From Mesostigma viride (Eukaryota > Streptophyta > Mesostigmatophyceae > Mesostigmatales > Mesostigmataceae), in NCBI GenBank assembly GCA_009746045.1, contig RPFO01001320.1, positions 1 to 24,824 of the forward strand: a stretch of 24,824 bases of DNA, written 5' to 3'. A model generated the notes under the pieces. It made no database searches and was not told the DNA's origin. It worked only from the letters and a program-made list of their open reading frames with translations. Position 1 is the stretch's first letter. The number at the start of each line of letters is the position of its first letter. The translations under genes were made by a program, and so were the position numbers. Of this stretch, positions 23,101-24,824 are shown in pieces.

Positions 23101-24133
23101 CCCGCCAAGTCATTCGACGAACACTGGCCCACTTCCAGTTCATGCCGGAACTCAAGGAACACTGGCCCACGAATTCATTCATGCATTCACGCCCTGCCAT
23201 TGGGAGAGTCTCGCCCACCAATGTAGCACATTTGCAACCACCTGTTTGCAGGTGAGTACCGTACTAAGTAGCCAGGAAGCCTTCACTCACCACCTGGTGT
23301 CCGGGAGCCAGGAAAGGGAGGTGCGTGATAGGACTGGACATACCTCACACCCTCCCTCCCTATTACAACGTGCAAGCCTTGCAGCAAGCCTTCACTCACC
23401 ACCCGGTGTCAGCGAGCAAGGAAAGGGAGATGCGTGAGAGTACTTGGTCTGGAGACAACGCCGCCCCCTGCAAGGGCACAAAGCAGGCGAAGAGGCACAT
23501 GACATGGCATCGCAAATGCAATGAAATCAAAGGCAAAATCCATATGTGGGAAAGAGTGGCGTGCGCTCAATAGAGTAAGGCCACTTGATCCTTTGCCAAA
23601 CACATGAGCGGACAGAGTGAGTTTCAATGGGAAGTCATTCAACAGAGAGTCGAGTTTCAAGGTTTCAACCCAACCAGGAAATGCTTATTGCCCTATTCAT
23701 TTCTAGTTTCCTTCCATGTCCATGGTCAGCGTTGGGCGTCGGAGGTGAGCTAAAGGCTGCGAGACTTACCAGCACATAAACAAGGGCTGCAAGATTTACC
23801 AGCACATACACAAAAGGTGGTGTCACTCACCAGCAGGTAGAGCGTGAACTGGCTCTGCTTCCTTGCGATCGAACCCATCTCATCCACCAAGCACCCTTAC
23901 AGACACTCACCAGCGTGTCGTCTATGTAGGGACGCCCTTTCCGCTGACTTTGATGTAAATATTTAATGACGAAACAAACGATGAGTGGCGTGACTCACCA
24001 GCACGTCGGACGTGTAGAGGCGGGATGCCAGGTGGCCGGGCACCTGGGTGTCCCCCTCGTAGCGGGGCAGGGTGTCCATCTCAACGCCGTCCAGGGTGGG
24101 GCAGCCCATGTTCTCTCGCGCCGCCGCCACCGC
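6635..24133 (-). CDS. M8 leishmanolysin-like type I membrane protein with giant cytoplasmic tail (12 exons, 5'-partial)
   Basis: A zinc metallopeptidase-family protein predicted at the cell surface, with its protease domain outside. Twelve exons (listed separately) have GT-AG borders and compatible phases and encode about 2050 residues in the window. The M8 part is recognised from the third zinc-ligand His region, SRISLSLLADTGWYEVD, the AGCD segment, CTFNKAAVGVC, RFGPGSSCFEDG and GAGCYRRRC, in the family's order. An EGF-like module, an extracellular module, one transmembrane helix and a 1490-residue tail follow. Plant M8 proteins share the protease-EGF-membrane layout; the tail is the addition. 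HExxH and the signal peptide lie upstream of the window. Four one-base losses in G/C homopolymers break the frame (22448-22455, 10675-10680, 9615-9625, 7887-7891). They look like sequencing errors, but real disruption is not excluded. Substrate unknown. Confidence is high for the family and moderate for the join to the tail. Confidence 0.8.
11104..11582 (-). other. Intron 11: AT-rich block and poly-C tract
   Basis: 11410-11560 is very AT-rich, with repeats of AGTATACTA. 11119-11190 is a run of G-rich tracts on the plus strand, including G9, G8 and G11, which forms a long polypyrimidine tract on the transcribed strand before the CACGCAG acceptor of exon 12. Confidence 0.7.
11583..11848 (-). 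CDS. Exon 11: juxtamembrane region and transmembrane helix
   Basis: 266 bases, acceptor CTGCCAG, donor GTGAGT, entering with one base and leaving in phase 1. It encodes RPASLFEGTPLAWVRVDESS, then a Pro/Ala linker, then the hydrophobic helix AIAVLLASGIVIGAVLVVLV (about 11660-11600) followed by W-L. The helix is preceded by the extracellular modules and followed by basic RYYLRHSTR in exon 12, so type I topology with a cytoplasmic C-terminus is inferred. Confidence 0.85.
11849..14027 (-). other. Intron 10 (2.2 kb)
   Basis: Contains the 40-bp minisatellite, the extra exon 10 donor copies and a weak third match (about 12618-12645) to the A/T-tailed repeat core. No exon is needed between exons 10 and 11, whose phases join (Arg split 2+1). 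Confidence 0.65.
13290..13560. repeat. 40-bp minisatellite, about 7 copies
   Basis: Tandem units of AGCTGTTATTCCTAGTAAGT followed by GTCCGTCAACAAATNCAGCC, with only single-base variation between units, within the exon 10 to exon 11 intron. There are no unique spacers. Confidence 0.95.
13920..14047. repeat. Duplicated donor edge of exon 10
   Basis: A 25-base block starting CTCACCTGATCCTTGTCTGG, containing the exon 10 donor, occurs identically at about 13924-13948 and 14023-14047. A weaker third version (CTCAGATGATCCTTGTTCAG) lies near 13882. The extra copies are in the downstream intron. Confidence 0.9.
14028..14224 (-). CDS. Exon 10: extracellular module (ELFRGALRGAA)
   Basis: 197 bases, acceptor CTGCGCAG, donor GTGAGA, phase 0 in and phase 2 out. 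Very GC-rich. It encodes ELFRGALRGAALGVGSARVS, then DASVAVHHVRSSTRAA and TSAALERAATEFQTRI. The pattern F-x2-AL-x2-AA with RV-x3-SV resembles juxtamembrane modules I associate with volvocine extracellular proteins; no named domain is claimed. Both edges have duplicated copies nearby. Confidence 0.82.
14207..14370. repeat. Duplicated acceptor edge of exon 10
   Basis: GCGGAACAGCTCCTG from the 5' end of exon 10 (about 14214-14228) recurs exactly at about 14351-14365 in the upstream intron. In that copy it follows a possible CCCAG acceptor, and the frame would hit a stop after a few residues. Confidence 0.75.
14238..14321. repeat. 40-bp direct repeat, two copies
   Basis: Two exact head-to-tail copies of a 40-bp unit beginning GTAGTTAATATAGAACAATG, immediately upstream of the exon 10 acceptor. 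Confidence 0.95.
14697..14880. repeat. Duplicated donor edge of exon 9
   Basis: The exon 9 3' edge on the plus strand (AAAACTGCGTCCACTGGCCAG near 14844) recurs about 143 bp away as AAAACGTGTCCACTGGCCAG near 14703, in the downstream intron. Confidence 0.6.
14842..15057 (-). CDS. Exon 9: extracellular Cys-rich and linker module
   Basis: 216 bases, phase 0 at both ends, acceptor TGTGCAG, donor GTGGGT. It encodes RLCTPASCRAGYACSPDTG, ACERV, a GGC-repeat-encoded polyglycine, then LTSLPTSSGTACL to LESGQWTQFL. I chose this frame because its third codon positions are about 90% G/C while the competing frame is much more AT-rich, and because WTQFL joins naturally to ELFRGAL of exon 10. Confidence 0.75.
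15058..16358 (-). other. Intron 8 (1.3 kb), nothing recognised
   Basis: AT-richer sequence with only short chance frames. One small duplication, ATCGGAATGGGCAG, occurs twice near 15755-15785. No RNA gene or mobile-element protein was seen. Confidence 0.5.
16359..16420 (-). CDS. Exon 8: EGF-like module
   Basis: 62 bases, acceptor TTGGCCAG, donor GTATGC. It completes a Gly codon and encodes ECFNETCYCLPGFAGPSCSQ. With CPDDCNGNG from exon 7 this gives C-x3-C-x6-C-x4-C-x-C-x8-C, a six-cysteine EGF-like (tenascin-type) pattern. Such a module after the protease domain fits plant and algal M8 proteins. Exits in phase 0. Confidence 0.88.
16593..16688. repeat. Dispersed repeat, copy 2
   Basis: Second copy of the element at 3195-3296, in the same orientation, sitting in the exon 7 to exon 8 intron. 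It shows that this family also inserts into introns. Confidence 0.6.
17389..18170 (+). pseudogene. Unrecognised decayed coding remnant, antisense inside intron
   Basis: On the plus strand one frame reads from QEALEVWDSHANVMP (about 17394) through ARARKKAAKNGSDAAK and SLITVIYWANIVLENGW. It crosses a TAA at about 17547 and continues ILERACFCKHFQKLFSDRR to SPRSSFGF, stopping at about 17851. After a frame change, DERLQKAFTNGFRGFKERF and CYEFAESVALLCC suggest that coding continues to about 18170. The composition looks protein-like, but I do not recognise the family. A degraded transposon protein is the likeliest origin; it is not part of the host gene. Confidence 0.4.
18485..18511. repeat. Perfect G/C hairpin
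   Basis: GTCCGGGGGGG and its exact reverse complement are separated by AAAGG, giving an 11-bp stem. It lies near the right side of the foreign-looking insert in the exon 7 to exon 8 intron. GTCCGG motifs also cluster at 17090-17145. Confidence 0.8.
18875..19100. repeat. 16-bp minisatellite (GATAGAGAATGGACTT)
   Basis: About twelve units with single-base variants (GAGAGTGG, GAGCATGG), starting about ten bases beyond the exon 7 donor and occupying the start of its 2.7-kb intron. Confidence 0.93.
19111..19409 (-). CDS. Exon 7: M8 C-terminal cysteine domain and start of EGF
   Basis: 299 bases, acceptor ACTGCAG, donor GTGAGC. Its first base completes Ser of FGPGS-S, then CFEDGSVDWVKGKQ, GAGCYRRRCV, WQLQVRVGDSSPWQVCP and IGPCPDNERFC, ending in CPDDCNGNG in phase 1. 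The order GxGCY-x3-C, then W-x3-C, then a CP segment is characteristic of M8 proteins just before their EGF-like modules. Confidence 0.9.
19403..19540. repeat. Duplicated acceptor edge of exon 7
   Basis: The exon 7 acceptor region (CAAAACAGCTGCAGTTCGAA followed by GATGGCC) recurs about 92 bp away at 19494-19540 (CAAAGCAGCTGCAGTAGAAA followed by GATGGCC). The similarity extends through an A-rich stretch and ACATCTAG/GCATCTAG. The second copy lies in the upstream intron. Confidence 0.75.
19905..19990. repeat. Three copies of ACATTGAACCCCTGTTTGAAAAC
   Basis: Imperfect direct repeats starting at about 19907, 19932 and 19967, immediately downstream of the exon 6 donor. The middle copy lacks the CCCC part. 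Confidence 0.85.
20001..20098 (-). CDS. Exon 6: M8 YWGQRFGPGS segment
   Basis: 98 bases, acceptor GGGAG, donor GTGAGC, phase 0 in and phase 2 out. It encodes PSLRCKNGSLAFLGNG then DASELIYWGQRFGPGS. The stretch leads into the conserved CF of exon 7. A stronger-looking acceptor, TTGCAG four bases upstream, would put the exon out of frame. Confidence 0.82.
20253..20460. repeat. Three 65-bp tandem copies of exon 5
   Basis: Exon-like copies lie at 20261-20297, 20326-20362 and 20391-20427, with starts exactly 65 bp apart. All keep a GTGAG donor and a nearly unchanged coding block. The outer two read GCCACGG instead of GCCACAG at the acceptor. An internal CCAG in every copy could give a 30-bp alternative exon. 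Confidence 0.9.
20326..20362 (-). CDS. Exon 5: 37-bp microexon, middle copy of three
   Basis: 37 bases between GCCACAG and GTGAGC. The first base completes a Glu codon left by exon 4, and CQKFMSLKSIYV follows, ending in phase 0. Of three tandem copies, this is the only one with an AG acceptor, and its phases fit both neighbours. The Cys matches the cysteine expected here in the M8 C-terminal region. Confidence 0.7.
20573..20935. repeat. Degenerate ~75-90-bp repeats carrying copies of the exon 4 donor edge
   Basis: Four to five diverged units, each with an (A)CTCCTGGACC-like block, AGCTCACTT, TTAGAAC or TAGAAC and AGGACTTGAGGCA. The terminal unit at 20897-20927 contains the real donor of exon 4. 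The unit at 20820-20850 matches it closely, with ACCCAC in place of the donor's ACTCAC. Confidence 0.7.
20919..21046 (-). CDS. Exon 4: M8 CTF-AAVGVC segment
   Basis: 128 bases, acceptor TTGGCAG, donor GTGAGT, phase 0 in and phase 2 out. It encodes DLKCTFNKAAVGVCRSC, then a short Asn/Ser/Thr run, then CVAGTGCGIVQ. The CTFxxAAxGxC motif is a hallmark of the C-terminal part of M8 peptidases. Confidence 0.88.
21060..21335. repeat. G-rich octamer minisatellite next to the exon 4 acceptor
   Basis: About 275 bp built from alternating 8-mers CATGGGGG, TGTGGGGG and TATGGGGG. On the transcribed strand it is C-rich and ends 14 bases before the exon 4 acceptor. The G5 runs on the template strand are G-quadruplex-prone in principle. 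The long Pro-rich and Gly-rich frames here are by-products of the repeat. Confidence 0.95.
21385..21475. repeat. Degenerate ~22-bp repeat (TCATCCATCAAATAAGGA-like)
   Basis: Four to five imperfect units of a CATCCATCAA(A/G)TAAGGA motif inside the exon 3 to exon 4 intron. Confidence 0.7.
22092..22117 (-). other. Possible 26-bp microexon between exons 3 and 4
   Basis: A GC-rich block between CCCCCCAG and GTGAGC. If exon 3 used its alternative GTGAGG donor, this piece would restore phase 0 for exon 4. The simpler model skips it. Confidence 0.25.
22305..22478 (-). CDS. Exon 3: M8 post-catalytic cysteine region
   Basis: 174 bases, acceptor CTCGCAG, donor GTGTGT. It starts with the last base of a split Trp codon, then YEVDASAAP. 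After a homopolymer at 22448-22455 (8 C on the minus strand, 9 needed) it continues LQFAWHAGCDIISARCTSL to SPAPR. With the missing base restored, the W-Y to AGCD spacing equals the family's and the exon exits in phase 0. An alternative donor, GTGAGG, lies upstream inside CCCAGTGAGG. Confidence 0.8.
22471..22595. repeat. Duplicated acceptor edge of exon 3
   Basis: The exon 3 acceptor edge on the plus strand, CTTCGTACCTGCGAGTG then TGCCCAC, recurs about 95 bases away at 22566-22590 as CTCCGTGCCTGCGAGT then GCGCCCAC. The second copy lies in the upstream intron. Confidence 0.6.
22895..23095. repeat. 20-bp minisatellite, about 10 copies
   Basis: Near-perfect tandem units of CATCGTATGAACTCAATAGG within the exon 2 to exon 3 intron (22479-23399). 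Variants differ by one base (CACCGT, ATGGAC). There are no spacers between units. Confidence 0.95.
23282..23440. repeat. Tandem duplication of the exon 2 donor edge (109-bp period)
   Basis: 23282-23333 and 23391-23442 match at roughly four of five positions, starting TTCACTCACCAC. The right copy is the 3' part of exon 2. The left copy, lying in the downstream intron, would read VLSRTSLSWLPDTRW, has its own GTGAGT donor and a possible CAG acceptor, and has lost the conserved DTG. Confidence 0.8.
23400..23467 (-). CDS. Exon 2: end of M8 catalytic core (ADTGW)
   Basis: 68 bases, acceptor CTTGCAG, donor GTGAGT. It enters in phase 0 and leaves two bases of the Trp codon. It encodes GAALSPDQVLSRISLSLLADTGW. 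Joined directly to exon 1, the spacing from the Met-turn position to DTGWY is 25 residues, as I recall for plant M8 proteins. That favours skipping the small exon-like pieces between them. Its 3' half is duplicated downstream at 23282-23330. Confidence 0.8.
23831..23854 (-). other. Exon-like piece, second possible copy of exon 1's donor edge
   Basis: 24 bases between CAG and GTGAGT, phase 0 at both ends, reading SQFTLYLL. Two further GTGCTG followed by GTAAGT or GTAAAT occur at about 23770 and 23800. The piece could be spliced in without frame change, but the family spacing argues against it. Confidence 0.4.
23911..23943 (-). other. Exon-like piece, probable copy of exon 1's 3' edge
   Basis: 33 bases between AG and GTGAGT, phase 0 at both ends, reading GRPYIDDTL, close to exon 1's RLYTSDVL. 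It could be a facultative microexon inserting 11 residues. Because the family spacing is met without it, a decayed duplicate of the exon 1 donor edge is more likely. Confidence 0.45.
23999..24133 (-). CDS. Exon 1: M8 third-His / Met-turn region
   Basis: 135 bases, phase 0 at both ends, acceptor TTGCAG, donor GTGAGT. It encodes 45 residues including ARENMGCPTLDGVEM and GHLASRLYTSDVL. In M8 peptidases this stretch holds the third zinc ligand, in a (G/S)HWxxR motif, and eleven residues later the Met-turn Met of DELM/NEIM. Here the His and Arg are kept, Trp is Leu, and the Met position is Leu. Confidence 0.85.
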
Positions 24134-24824
24134 CTGCAACCCGGAGTGGTATCCATAGTGACCGGTGCGCCGTTGGTTATAGTAAATACACACAATGAAT
24201 GGTGGCATATAGTGACCGGTGCGCCTTAGCCATCAGTTGCAGTGACAGCAAGCAAAACCATAAATCCATGATGGGGCAGCCCACTGGGGCAAGGACCTGA
24301 TGGGATGGGTTTCCCATGATCTCATTGTGCAGGAAACTTGTTGCCTGCCTGACCGCCTGCTACGCCCTGCCTGCCGCCCGCCCACCTGACTGCCCGCCTG
24401 CTGCCTGCCCGCCCGCCGCCCGACGCCTTCCCGCCCGCCCTCCCGCCCTCCGCCCTCCCGCCCTCCCGCCCTCCGCCCTCCCGCCCTCCGCCGCCCTCCC
24501 GCCCTCCGCCATCCCTCTGTCCATCCCTCCCTCCCTCCCTCCCTCCCTCCCTCCCTCCCCCTCCCTCCCTCCCTCCCTCCCTCCCTCCTCCCTCCCGCCC
24601 GCCCGCCCGCCCTCCTCCCTCCCTCCCTCCCTCCCTCCCTCCCTCCCTCCCTCCCTCCTCCCTCCCTCCCTCCCTCCCTCCCTCCCTCCCTCCTCCCTCC
24701 CTCCCTCCCTCCCTCCCTCCCTCCCTCCCTCCTCCCTCCCTCCCTCCCTCCCTCCCTCCTCCCTCCCTCCCTCCCTCCCTCCCTCCTCCCTCCTCCCTCC
24801 CTCCCTCCTCCTCCCTCCCTCCCT
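24134..24824 (-). other. Intron upstream of exon 1 (runs off window)
   Basis: Non-coding on both strands. It ends at the acceptor TTGCAG before 24133. A 16-base block ATAGTGACCGGTGCGC occurs at about 24154 and again at about 24211. The rest grades into CCTGCC-type repeats and then a long (CCCT)n tract. The HExxH exon should lie to the right of the window. Confidence 0.6.
24360..24824. repeat. (CCCT)n microsatellite with CCG-rich flank
   Basis: From about 24520 the sequence is almost pure CCCT with occasional CCTCC interruptions, running to the window edge. From 24360 to 24520 it is a degenerate CCCGCC/CCGCCCT array. On the transcribed (minus) strand this is an (AGGG)n tract inside an intron. 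Confidence 0.95.

Noticed and set aside
24520-24824. (CCCT)n as a telomere or subtelomere
   Set aside because: Green-algal telomeres use TTTTAGGG or TTTAGGG. This lacks the A/T part and lies within an intron.
1-24824. tRNA, rRNA or other structured RNA genes
   Set aside because: I found no cloverleaf, rRNA core or snRNA-like sequence by eye. A covariance-model scan would be needed to exclude small RNAs.

Overview
This is eukaryotic nuclear DNA. GC-rich exons, introns of 0.2 to 2.7 kb packed with tandem repeats, non-LTR retrotransposon wreckage, a TGTAA-type polyadenylation signal and a leishmanolysin-like (M8) gene together suggest a chlorophycean green alga (Volvocales-like). The species cannot be fixed from the sequence alone.

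Layout. Positions 1-2065 hold two copies of a LINE with a restriction-like endonuclease: a short inverted fragment at 1-127 and a 5'-truncated, frameshifted plus-strand copy running from the RT palm motifs to the endonuclease. 2066-3590 is intergenic with a dispersed repeat. 3591-4992 (minus) is a decayed LINE ORF1 with a coiled coil and RNA-binding-like segments. 4993-6400 is intergenic with two related A/T-tailed repeats. From 6401 to the right edge, essentially everything belongs to one minus-strand gene.

The large gene was rebuilt exon by exon. Twelve exons at 24133-23999, 23467-23400, 22478-22305, 21046-20919, 20362-20326, 20098-20001, 19409-19111, 16420-16359, 15057-14842, 14224-14028, 11848-11583 and 11103-6635 join in compatible phase if four single bases missing from G/C homopolymers are allowed for. 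They encode about 2050 residues, and the N-terminus with the HExxH active site lies beyond the right edge. Domain order is: C-terminal part of the M8 peptidase (third zinc-ligand His visible, Met-turn Met replaced by Leu), cysteine-rich region, EGF-like module, a further extracellular module, one transmembrane helix, and then an approximately 1490-residue Ser/Pro/Gly-rich cytoplasmic tail encoded by a single 4.47-kb exon.

The most unusual feature is the gene's introns. Copies of exon edges, including splice donors and acceptors, recur as degenerate tandem duplications beside at least seven of the exons. One 37-bp microexon is present three times at a 65-bp period, and only the middle copy keeps an AG acceptor. 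A decayed, unrecognised plus-strand coding remnant lies inside the 2.7-kb intron.
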